Shown here in pieces: positions 7,136 to 14,537 of a stretch of DNA of 26,146 nucleotides. Source of the DNA: JBCBKZ01 sp039026975 (lineage in GTDB: Bacteria > Bacteroidota > Bacteroidia > J057). The notes beneath the pieces were generated by a model. It ran no database searches. It was not told where the DNA came from and saw only the letters and a program-made list of their open reading frames with translations. The stretch covers positions 1 through 26,146 of the forward strand of contig JBCCLI010000040.1 in assembly GCA_039026975.1 (NCBI GenBank), written 5' to 3'. Each line of letters starts with the position of its first letter. Within the stretch, counting starts at the first letter, position 1. The position numbers and the translations under genes are program-made.

Positions 7136-8365
7136 CTAAAGCGTATAGTTTATGCCTATCCCAAAACTACTTCTGGCACTAATGTACGTACCACCAAAAG
7201 AGGCTTCCTGGAGAATACCCGTTCGTTCTCCTGAAAACTCATATACATAGCTGAGATCCATACTTAAATTTCCTGCTAAGGGAACCTTAACCCCTCCAGT
7301 CAGCCCCACTACATCTGCATCAGGAAATTCTGGAGAAAGAAATCCATCAGGAACAGGAGAAGAGTTATAGTACCATCCAGCTCTGACGGCCACTTTTTCC
7401 GTGAAAGTATACTCACCCCCCATTCTAAAAGCAAAAGAGGTAGTAAATCTCCTATTAAATACCTCATTCTCTATCAAAGAGGTTTCTGTAGCATAAAGAA
7501 TTTCTTGCGTTTTAAACCTTCGCCAGTCTGAGAGGCTTATGTCCATGGCCAGGGTGAAGGTAGGTCTATAGTAAGCAAATCCTGCCGTAATGTTCTGAGG
7601 TAGGTGTAGACTGGTCTCAAAAGCAGTAGTAGGGTAGGCTTCTTCTAATGAGGCTGGTACCTGAAAACTCGCGCTGCCGTCTTTAATTTTGAGTTTCATG
7701 CCACTTTTATAGCTAATCCCAAAAGATACACTTGTGCTGGGTCTGTAGTAAACGCCTACATTCACCCCAGCATTAAATCCTCGCCCACTCAGTTCTGAGT
7801 TTCCTTCTGTTTCATCAATTCCACTTACTGGTAGGGCTCTACGCAATAGATAGCTTCCCAGGCTTCCCGTCACACCTAGGCCTATTCCCCACTGTTCATT
7901 AATCCGGTAGCTAATGGTAGGCTGAAGGTGGTAAACCCTAATAGAACTTTCCTGAACAATGAACCTACCCTTCCAGTCTTCCGGCCAACTGGTTAGGTAC
8001 CCAAAGGGATTTGTAAGGGCTACTCCAAAAGTGAAGTTGGGGTTTTTAGTACGCCAGGAGCCATAGGCATACAAGGGAGAGTAAAAGGAATTTTGCGTAA
8101 GGTCTTCTATGTACAAGCTGGGTGTTTCTGCCCTGAACTGGGTAAAAGGGAGGATGACACCAGATCCAAACTGAATATGATTTTTATATACAAAGGAGAG
8201 GGCTCCAGGATTATGGTACATAATGCTGGCCTTGTAGGCAATAGCTACTCCAGCAAACCCCATAGAGGCCTGCCTATGGCTTAGCAGGCTTAGCTCTATA
8301 CCCCCGTTTCCTTTGGTGAGTACAGGGAGGGAGAGACCTAGTAGAATAAGGACGTATTTTTTCAT
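7136..8365 (-). CDS. OmpP1/FadL/TodX-family outer-membrane transport protein
   Basis: A 409-residue protein with a signal peptide (MKKYVLILLGLSLPVLTKG) followed by the FadL N-terminal hatch-like segment: SHRQASMGFAGVAIAYKASIMYHNPGALSF, here with NPGA where NPAG is usual. Many alternating-hydrophobicity strands follow (FGVALTNPFGYLTSW, HLQPTISYRINEQWGIGLGVTG). The chain ends in an aromatic/hydrophobic strand, INYTL, typical of a beta-barrel. FadL proteins carry hydrophobic compounds such as fatty acids across the outer membrane. The gene lies directly upstream of the GDSL-like lipoprotein gene, a pairing I recall from other Bacteroidota. It is transcribed divergently from the DUF1643 gene across 64 bases. 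Confidence 0.88.
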   Translation of the reverse strand: MKKYVLILLGLSLPVLTKGNGGIELSLLSHRQASMGFAGVAIAYKASIMYHNPGALSFVYKNHIQFGSGVILPFTQFRAETPSLYIEDLTQNSFYSPLYAYGSWRTKNPNFTFGVALTNPFGYLTSWPEDWKGRFIVQESSIRVYHLQPTISYRINEQWGIGLGVTGSLGSYLLRRALPVSGIDETEGNSELSGRGFNAGVNVGVYYRPSTSVSFGISYKSGMKLKIKDGSASFQVPASLEEAYPTTAFETSLHLPQNITAGFAYYRPTFTLAMDISLSDWRRFKTQEILYATETSLIENEVFNRRFTTSFAFRMGGEYTFTEKVAVRAGWYYNSSPVPDGFLSPEFPDADVVGLTGGVKVPLAGNLSMDLSYVYEFSGERTGILQEASFGGTYISARSSFGIGINYTL

Positions 8366-8429
8366 ATTATCACATACCTAGAACATATATGTCCACTAGT
8401 TCCCCCTTCTACCTAAGCTAATATGCACA

Positions 8430-8966
8430 ATGACGGAAATATATCATACCGATGAAGCCAATAATTTACGCTTTTTATTAGGGAGGTATCATGCATCCCC
8501 CCTCATCATCATGGGGGTAAACCCCAGTACCGCTACGCCTACTAAAGATGATATGACCAGTAAAAAGGTAGCTACCTTTGCAGAGAAGCTAGGATTTGAC
8601 GGATGGGTATTGTGCAACCTTTATCCTAAAAGAGCTACTTTCATAAAAGATCTCCCACACAGAAGATCTTTGGCTGTCCATCATGAAAACCTTCTTTTAT
8701 TGAGAAGGCTGTTAACGCAGCTTCCTTCCCCTACTATCTGGGCTGCATGGGGAAACCTAATAGCTTCAAGACCCTACTTGAAGGTTTGCCTGAAAGATAT
8801 CATTCGCGAGCTGAATCCTTTTCAGCCTACATGGGTACACTTAGGGAGTAGAACCCTTTCCGGGCACCCTCGCCATCCGTCCAGGATGGGCTATAAAGAG
8901 GTGCCAACTCCTTTTTTAGTTGAAGAATATGTACAAGAACTTTTTGAAATGTCTGAAAAATCCTAA
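8430..8966 (+). CDS. DUF1643 domain protein
   Basis: A 178-residue soluble protein matching the DUF1643 family. It has a short N-terminal region ending in RFLLGRY, the core LIIMGVNPSTATPTKDDMTSKKV, the block GFDGWVLCNLYPKRAT, a central Trp/Asn segment AAWGNLIASR and a late HPRHPSRM segment. Motifs such as NPSTA and DD-x-T are family hallmarks. Its biochemical function is not known. It has no signal peptide or membrane helix. It is divergent from the FadL gene and followed by the DUF3352-like gene after 93 bases. Confidence 0.82.
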   Translation: MTEIYHTDEANNLRFLLGRYHASPLIIMGVNPSTATPTKDDMTSKKVATFAEKLGFDGWVLCNLYPKRATFIKDLPHRRSLAVHHENLLLLRRLLTQLPSPTIWAAWGNLIASRPYLKVCLKDIIRELNPFQPTWVHLGSRTLSGHPRHPSRMGYKEVPTPFLVEEYVQELFEMSEKS

Positions 8967-9016
8967 GTTTCAAAAAAAAGGAATACTCCTTGCTATTAGA
9001 TTATTATGCTCAAATG

Positions 9017-9033
9017 GTTAGCCCATGGCTAAC
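9017..9033. repeat. Inverted repeat upstream of the DUF3352-like gene
   Basis: GTTAGCC-CAT-GGCTAAC is a perfect 7-bp inverted repeat ending 26 bases before the ATG at 9060. It is too short for a terminator and has no T-run. It could be an operator or a translation-affecting hairpin in the leader. A weaker hairpin, AAGGA-ATAC-TCCTT, lies at 8978-8991 just after the DUF1643 gene. Confidence 0.4.
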
Positions 9034-9059
9034 TTTCAGGATACCTAACACTTACCTCT

Positions 9060-10730
9060 ATGAAGACGTTGCTCAAGTTTCTGCTTTGGATAATCATACT
9101 GGCCCTGGTGGCTTTTGCTGGATATTTCTTTCTAGGAAAATCAGGAGAGACACGTGATATATATGGATTTGTTCCAGATGATTTTGTGTATGTAATAGAA
9201 TCAGATGAGCCAGTAAGAGACTGGAAAAATATAAGTAGCAGTGAGATTTGGCAATATTTGAAGGGAGTAGAATACTTTGAGGAAGTTTCAGCCTCTGCTG
9301 ATTACCTGGACTCACTCTTACAGGTAAATGAAACGTTGGTGGAGTTTGTGAAGCTGGGAGATATGCTCATCTCCTCTCACATCATTTCTTCTCAGGATTA
9401 TGAAATGCTCTTTCTGGTAGATATCCGAGGGAGAAATGTAAATAAGTTCAAACAGCTGCTAAAATTAGTTTTCCAACGGCTAGACTACAAAGTGAGCCTG
9501 GATGAATACTTTAACATAGACATCTATGAGCTATATGATCCTGAAGAAAATGAAACCCTTTACATGAGTATTCTGGATAATATTCTCATAGCCTCTTACA
9601 GGAAAGACCTGCTAAAAGAATCCATCAACCAATCTGAAAAGAGCAGTATTCTTGATGAGTCAGATTTGAATATAGTGAAGGATAGGATAGGCAGTGGAGG
9701 AACTTATACCCTCTATTTCAATCATCAGATCATGGATAGCTTCCTAAAGCTGTATACTGCTCAAATACCAGAAATGATGCAGGGGATGGAAGAAGTGTTG
9801 GCGTACTCCTCTTTTGGGCTTAGCCTGGATGAGGATGAAGCAGTCTTGGAAGGCTATGTAAAGCAGCAGGACTCAGTGGCTTCTTTCTTAAACGTATTTA
9901 AGGATGTAGGAAAGGGGAAAAGACACACAGAAAATGTCCTACCTTCAGAAACTGCCTTTATCTCCTCCATTACCTTTGATGACTTTCTAGATCTATATAG
10001 AAGATTTGACACCTATTATGGCGTGGAAAACGCAGAGGGGCATGCAGAGTTTCTGAGGAGTAAAGAGAAAATAGAAAAGCGACTTAAGATAAATTTTGAA
10101 GAGGATTTCTTTAGCTGGATGACTGATGAGATAGCTACCGCAATTATTCCTATTGATGAAGATTATCATCAGTATTCTTACTACGCGCTCCTACACTTTG
10201 ATAACTATGATAAAGCTAAGGAAAAGCTAGACTTTATCACCCGCCAGATAAAAAAGAAAACGCCCCTCAAGTTTGAGAATAAGGAGTACAGGGGATTTGA
10301 GATTAAATACCTTGAGATGAAGGGATTTTTCAAGCTATTCTTTAAAAAGTTATTCTCCAAGATAGAGAAGCCCCACTATACCTTTTTGGATGATTACGTC
10401 ATTTTCAGTAATGATACTACCTCATTACAGTTTTTGATAGACCAATATCTCCTACAAAATGTGCTTAAGGAGGATGAGGCTTTCACAGAATTTAATGATA
10501 ATTATAATAGTAGAGCCAGTGTATTCACTTACATTCATAATGAGTATTTATTTGACTATATCCTGAATACCCTGGATTATGAGTCCAAACAAAACCTCAT
10601 GGAGAACAGGAATTACTTACTGAGCTTTCCAAGGGTTGGGTTCCAATTATCACCTGAGGCAGGGATGTATGAAACCAAGGTACTAAGTCAGTTCACTCCG
10701 CTCGAAGTAGAAGAAATGGAATATCCCTAA
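9060..10730 (+). CDS. Membrane-anchored DUF3352-like protein
   Basis: A 556-residue acidic protein with one N-terminal membrane helix (about residues 6-26, LLWIIILALVAFAGYFFLG) and a large extracytoplasmic part. The opening DIYGFVPDDFVYVIESDEP and the repeating pattern of YTLYFNHQ, FGLSLDEDEAVLEGYV, LPSETAFISSITFDDFLDLY and YYALLHFDNYDKAKEKLD suggest the DUF3352 family. That family shares the theme of a membrane anchor and a domain beginning with 'P.d...y'. I recognise this only by overall pattern, so family membership is tentative. No catalytic motif is visible. The gene ends 54 bases from a convergent gene and faces a terminator. Confidence 0.65.
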   Translation: MKTLLKFLLWIIILALVAFAGYFFLGKSGETRDIYGFVPDDFVYVIESDEPVRDWKNISSSEIWQYLKGVEYFEEVSASADYLDSLLQVNETLVEFVKLGDMLISSHIISSQDYEMLFLVDIRGRNVNKFKQLLKLVFQRLDYKVSLDEYFNIDIYELYDPEENETLYMSILDNILIASYRKDLLKESINQSEKSSILDESDLNIVKDRIGSGGTYTLYFNHQIMDSFLKLYTAQIPEMMQGMEEVLAYSSFGLSLDEDEAVLEGYVKQQDSVASFLNVFKDVGKGKRHTENVLPSETAFISSITFDDFLDLYRRFDTYYGVENAEGHAEFLRSKEKIEKRLKINFEEDFFSWMTDEIATAIIPIDEDYHQYSYYALLHFDNYDKAKEKLDFITRQIKKKTPLKFENKEYRGFEIKYLEMKGFFKLFFKKLFSKIEKPHYTFLDDYVIFSNDTTSLQFLIDQYLLQNVLKEDEAFTEFNDNYNSRASVFTYIHNEYLFDYILNTLDYESKQNLMENRNYLLSFPRVGFQLSPEAGMYETKVLSQFTPLEVEEMEYP

Positions 10731-10731
10731 T

Positions 10732-10760
10732 AAAAAAAGGGGTTCTGCTAGAGAGCCCCT
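10732..10760 (-). terminator. Rho-independent terminator for the minus-strand unknown secreted gene
   Basis: GGGGTTCT (10739-10746) pairs with AGAGCCCC (10752-10759), one G-U pair, around a 5-nt loop. Seven A residues at 10732-10738 become a U-run when read on the minus strand. That places it directly after the stop of the minus-strand gene ending at 10785. It may also slow transcription arriving from the plus strand. Confidence 0.7.
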
Positions 10761-10784
10761 AGTAATATGTAAGGTAAGTACCTT

Positions 10785-11399
10785 TTATCTTTTACCTCTG
10801 GACTTCTGTGACTTCTTATTGGTAGCTTCTAAATTTAGCTCTTTAGTGGAGGCTTTCTTTCTTTTAGCCTTATCAGAGGCATACTGTTCCATCATCTCAG
10901 ATTGGTAAAATACTTTGTTGTCCAGAATAGTTTTCCCTTGGTCCTTATTGATAGAAGTAAGCTGTAAAATCTGGCCATGTTCATCCAGCTTGCCAGGAAT
11001 GACAAACAACTTTAAAATCCTTCCTTTGGCCTTAGCGGTATAGCAGGTAGTATTTCCCTCAGAGGTTTTTACAATTTCCCCTGAACTCACGTGTTCTATA
11101 TACCTAAGAGTACTCTGAATATGTATTTTAGCATCTGCTTTGGAAGAGTACTCTCTCCTCACAGAGGTAGCATAGAGCTTACCCGTCTTGAACACATATT
11201 CTACCTGCTTTCCATCTTCAACTACAGCTAACATCCGTTGTAGCTGGGTATCTTCTTTAATAGTTTGGAAGTAGTTTTTGCTTTCCAGGAAGGTCTTTAC
11301 TTCCTCAGGGCTCTGCCCGAAACTGACAAACCAGTCGTTCTGGGCTTGTATGATACTGAAGCTAAGGACAAGAAGTAATGAAAGTAAAGTTTGTTTCAT
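10785..11399 (-). CDS. Secreted protein of unknown function with a basic tail
   Basis: A 204-residue protein I do not recognise. It has a clear Sec signal peptide (MKQTLLSLLLVLSFSIIQAQ, cleavage near residue 20). The mature part starts NDWFVSFGQSPEEVKTFLESK, and the pattern of a short helix followed by VEYVFKTGKLYATSV resembles small periplasmic proteins that monitor or bind something, but no named domain is evident. The last 35 residues are very Lys/Arg-rich and low complexity (KAKRKKASTKELN, KKSQKSRGKR). The start at 11399 is supported by the signal peptide. It has its own terminator downstream on the minus strand. Confidence 0.65.
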   Translation of the reverse strand: MKQTLLSLLLVLSFSIIQAQNDWFVSFGQSPEEVKTFLESKNYFQTIKEDTQLQRMLAVVEDGKQVEYVFKTGKLYATSVRREYSSKADAKIHIQSTLRYIEHVSSGEIVKTSEGNTTCYTAKAKGRILKLFVIPGKLDEHGQILQLTSINKDQGKTILDNKVFYQSEMMEQYASDKAKRKKASTKELNLEATNKKSQKSRGKR

Positions 11400-11564
11400 A
11401 GGGTATTGCTAAGATTTAGGCTTTCACGGAAACACGCAAAATCAGCCTGTTCTCAGCAACAATAATAATAACAAACTCTCGTAATTTTCGAGATCTGCCG
11501 CGAATGGTAAAAATACAGTTCTAAGTGGGAGAATAAATTTGTAGTCAGCTAAAATCAACTACTT

Positions 11565-11837
11565 TTATCTGCTGGTTGCGGAAACTACTTCTTCTTGAGA
11601 AACCACTAACTGAGCTACTGGCTGTACGGAGGTAGCTGACTCATTTTCAGTCTTACTAGTAGATTCTGCCAAATTAATTAAGTAAGGATTGATTTCCGCA
11701 TCTTGTGCTGCAGATATACTTTTCATGGGAGGGGAAGGAAGCTTACTTTTTTCAGGGGAAAAACTGATGGTAGCAATAACCAAAATCATGCCTAGTGTGA
11801 AGGCAGATATGATGAGCAATGGTAAAAATTTTTTCAC
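11565..11837 (-). CDS. Small single-pass membrane protein, unknown function
   Basis: A 90-residue frame beginning at a GTG (11837-11835) that gives MKKFLPLLIISAFTLGMILV, a good signal-anchor. A Pro/Ser-rich and acidic extracytoplasmic tail follows, ending SQEEVVSATSR. The open frame extends upstream to a TTG at 11909, but the residues added there are an unlikely N-terminus for an anchor protein. No ATG is available before residue 17 of the short form. I do not recognise the family. It lies between RNase HI and an unknown secreted gene, all on the minus strand. That it is expressed at all is uncertain. Confidence 0.45.
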   Translation of the reverse strand: MKKFLPLLIISAFTLGMILVIATISFSPEKSKLPSPPMKSISAAQDAEINPYLINLAESTSKTENESATSVQPVAQLVVSQEEVVSATSR

Positions 11838-11980
11838 CTTGGTAAGGGTTAAATGTAAGACAAGAAGTGTGGATAACTTGTTTATAAATATAATAGAAAA
11901 TCCCGCCAAATGAAAGACTTTGTTGGCTTTTGCTGTAGTTTTTTTAGATGTGTTAACTCAGTTGTAGCGTAACATAACAA

Positions 11981-12000
11981 AAGCCTGGAAAAAATGGCTT
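11981..12000 (-). terminator. Weak hairpin downstream of RNase HI
   Basis: AAGCC (11981-11985) and GGCTT (11996-12000) form a 5-bp stem around a 10-nt A-rich loop, with three further A's before it that read as U's on the minus strand. It lies 65 bases after the rnhA stop. It is a possible but weak intrinsic terminator. Confidence 0.3.
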
Positions 12001-12064
12001 GTAGCTAATTAAATTGATGTAGGGCTAGGGAATGATGGATATTTTATGTCATATCATGTAAATC

Positions 12065-12517
12065 TTACCCATTTTCATATCCAAAATCTACTAATAATGA
12101 AGATTTCCTGGCAGCTGCTTTAGCTAGTTCATCGCATCTCTCATTTTCGGGAATTCCGCTATGCCCTTTCACCCAGTGGAAATACACCCTGTGCTTTCTA
12201 TATATCTTGAGAAATTCTTTCCATAGATCAGCATTTTTTTTGCCCTTGAAGCCTTTTTTTTCCCAATTAAATACCCATCCCTGAGAGACAGATTTTTGCA
12301 CGTATTGAGAATCAGTAAATACATGCACCTCCATTCCTGGCTTTTTGAGGGCTTCTAGCGACCTTGTAACGGCCAGTAATTCCATACGGTTATTAGTGGT
12401 TAACCTGTAGCCTTCTGAGAGTTCTTTTCTGTGTTGATGAAATTTTAGGACCGCTCCGTATCCTCCTGGTCCAGGATTACCTAAGGAGCCTCCATCAGTG
12501 TAAATGTCAATTCTCAT
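12065..12517 (-). CDS. rnhA: Ribonuclease HI
   Basis: Degrades the RNA strand of RNA-DNA hybrids, including R-loops and Okazaki primers. The 150-residue protein shows the full bacterial RNase HI active site: D8 in YTDGGSLGNPGPGGYG, E46 in NNRMELLAV, D69 in FTDSQYV, H119 in WVKGHSG and D129 in RCDELAKAAA. The basic protrusion (WEKKGFKGKKNADLW) that grips hybrid substrate is present. Length is normal (E. coli has 155). The start ATG at 12517 sits just before the first strand. It is monocistronic-looking, with a 321-base intergenic region upstream shared with the divergent gene. Confidence 0.96.
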   Translation of the reverse strand: MRIDIYTDGGSLGNPGPGGYGAVLKFHQHRKELSEGYRLTTNNRMELLAVTRSLEALKKPGMEVHVFTDSQYVQKSVSQGWVFNWEKKGFKGKKNADLWKEFLKIYRKHRVYFHWVKGHSGIPENERCDELAKAAARKSSLLVDFGYENG

Positions 12518-12838
12518 ATGCTAAAGCTACAGATTCATGTGCTTAGGCCAAAAAATAGCTAGTAAACGATATCCTATAATAGGTAGAATTTTCTCCCTCT
12601 TGAGCCAGGGCGAGAAAGTGTGAAGAATATTACGTATTTTACGGAGAATAAGCAGATATATTTCTTGCTTCAAAAAATTTTAATGGCTAAATTAAATTTG
12701 TAACTTATTCTTTTCCCTACTGCTAAGTATTCGACGGCCCACAGGCTTCATTTATCCTTTAGGTAAGAGAAAAACAGGCAGCTTTACAAACCGTGATTTG
12801 AGTTCGTGAAATGTGTGAAGTAGAGATGCTTATTAGGT
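12518..12838. other. 321-base intergenic region between divergent genes
   Basis: No credible ORF or tRNA is seen. It must hold the promoters for rnhA (minus) and the secreted gene at 12839 (plus). Visible elements are an 11-base palindrome CCTATAATAGG at 12573-12583; a hairpin TTTCTC/GAGAAA at 12590-12617; and TAAATTTG at 12693-12700, which fits the Bacteroidota -7 consensus TAnnTTTG. The nearest TTG upstream of that box is 25 bases away, a little far for a -33 box. Confidence 0.5.
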
Positions 12839-14404
12839 ATGCCTGGAAGAAACCATATAATCCTTTTCCTATTCCTTCCTTGTATTATGCTGGGGCAGAC
12901 GCCTGATTTTGAGTTAAAAGAACTTTATCATAAGGCTGTCTCCAGATCTGTTTCCTCTAACGCACCCACTAGTGCTAATGTCAGCTTGTATAATGATGGG
13001 TTTAAGCTGAATGTAGTCATTGAAGTACGTGATAGGGATGTGAAAATAAGTAGGATAGATGAGCACTGTGATCAGGTACATCTATGGTTTGCCCTACCTA
13101 AGGAGGCTTTTCCCGAGCAGTTTAATTATAAAAACCACCCAGATTATATACTATCTTCTCAATATAAAAGTAGAGGGATAGAACATACTACCTCCTACTT
13201 ACGGTTTTTTAGCCTGGGCCATAAAAATCCCAGATCCGTTAATGTAGGATCTTTTATTAGGGATTATGATTATCCTACCCCTTCTGCAGTTGATACCTTT
13301 ATGGTACCCCCTGCTACCCAGCTGATGAAAGAAGAAGTCCACTGGGGCATGGTACAGTTCAGCCTTTTTCCTGATGGTAGACCTGCAAAGTTTGCTAATA
13401 GAAAAGCACACCGCCTGATAGAATCTGCCCTGGGAGAGCAGCTAAAGGACTTAGGTACCTACATAAAGTACACAGTAGACTGGATGGATGAAAGGGAAGG
13501 GTACATCATCAATGCTGAGATTAAACCTGAAGCATTGGGTTATCTGCAAGTGCCTGTCATGAAACAAATTCAGTTCATGGTAGATCTACAGGATTGGTCT
13601 TACCAAGAACAAAAACTCGTATCTGTCATGAGCAGCTCTCCAGATACTGAAGCTGGGTATCCTGATACTTATAATAAAGTCTCCTTTTTCCAGCCCCTTA
13701 GAACTAATATGCTGGGTATACCAGATGATATTTTTTATAAAACTAAGTTTTATCCTACCATTTTAAACAGTAACCGAGGCTGGAAGCCTGTTTCTATTCA
13801 TTCAGATGCCTTAGTGCTAAAAAGACATACTCTGAGTAGATATATACAGGAGATAGCTTTCCGAAAGCAGAATATATTTTTTGAGACCCTGCTTGAAGAC
13901 GGGATTCCGTATGAGAAATTGATCCTTGAAATGGACTTTATCAATGAGCAGGATACCCGCCAGGAGTACATTTTGTTGAAAGGCCAGAAATTTGAAGTGA
14001 GGGCGCCCATAGGGAAAAGATTCTCAGGTGGAGGGAAGAAAGTAAATGAACTGTTTAGTTTCCCTGACGGATCATATGGCCTTATTCTGTATAACAAGGC
14101 CCAAATGGATATCTATGGATGGGGAAATTGTGGGAGCTGCCTGGAAGAACAGATAAATGTCTACCGAGTAGGAGATGATCAAAAAGAAAGAATTCTCTCC
14201 ATCCAGCAGGGTGAGGGTAATGAACCCTACTGCCAGATAGGAGGCTATGATATGAATGATTACTACATTACCCAGATAGATTGGATAGAAAGAGGGAAGG
14301 TACTCGTTATGCGCCTGGACAACTGGTATAACCCTAGCCTGAAAAAACGAGTAAAAGTAAGTTGGGACAGACGTGGTAAAAATGTGGAGATTGAGCCCTT
14401 CTAG
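12839..14404 (+). CDS. Large secreted protein of unknown function, possible CBM9-like N-terminal domain
   Basis: A 521-residue protein with a signal peptide (MPGRNHIILFLFLPCIMLGQ). Residues about 40-180 contain a segment, SLYNDGFKLNVVIEVRDRDVKISR then DQVHLWFALP, that resembles CBM9-like/DOMON-type sandwich domains, in which a bound ligand domain shows 'lyv.v.v.D..i'. The rest is a beta-rich region with no family I recognise. A late segment WGNCGSCLEEQINVYR has a CxxC pair, and another Cys lies in EPYCQIGGYD. The start ATG at 12839 is supported by the signal peptide. It is followed by mutL after 133 bases. The domain suggestion is by eye only. Confidence 0.6.
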   Translation: MPGRNHIILFLFLPCIMLGQTPDFELKELYHKAVSRSVSSNAPTSANVSLYNDGFKLNVVIEVRDRDVKISRIDEHCDQVHLWFALPKEAFPEQFNYKNHPDYILSSQYKSRGIEHTTSYLRFFSLGHKNPRSVNVGSFIRDYDYPTPSAVDTFMVPPATQLMKEEVHWGMVQFSLFPDGRPAKFANRKAHRLIESALGEQLKDLGTYIKYTVDWMDEREGYIINAEIKPEALGYLQVPVMKQIQFMVDLQDWSYQEQKLVSVMSSSPDTEAGYPDTYNKVSFFQPLRTNMLGIPDDIFYKTKFYPTILNSNRGWKPVSIHSDALVLKRHTLSRYIQEIAFRKQNIFFETLLEDGIPYEKLILEMDFINEQDTRQEYILLKGQKFEVRAPIGKRFSGGGKKVNELFSFPDGSYGLILYNKAQMDIYGWGNCGSCLEEQINVYRVGDDQKERILSIQQGEGNEPYCQIGGYDMNDYYITQIDWIERGKVLVMRLDNWYNPSLKKRVKVSWDRRGKNVEIEPF

Positions 14405-14537
14405 CTAAGTGGTGGAATTTTAGGAGCATGCGACCTGGGAAAGGTGGAAATACATGCAGAAAAACACGTTCCGTAACACTAATATTCTTCTTTTGCCATA
14501 TATATCCCTTATCTTGCAATGTTTGCCAAACTAACAG

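Noticed and set aside
8978..8991. AAGGA-ATAC-TCCTT hairpin after the DUF1643 gene as a terminator
   Set aside because: The plus-strand side has no T-run; the A-run before it would suit only a minus-strand transcript, and there is no minus-strand gene here.
11689..11913. Plus-strand 74-codon frame opposite the small membrane protein
   Set aside because: It is antisense to a more plausible frame with a good signal-anchor, and its translation shows no recognisable features.
14420..14455. GCATG...CATGC imperfect hairpin between the secreted gene and mutL
   Set aside because: The stem is short and interrupted and has no T-run; not distinguishable from chance.
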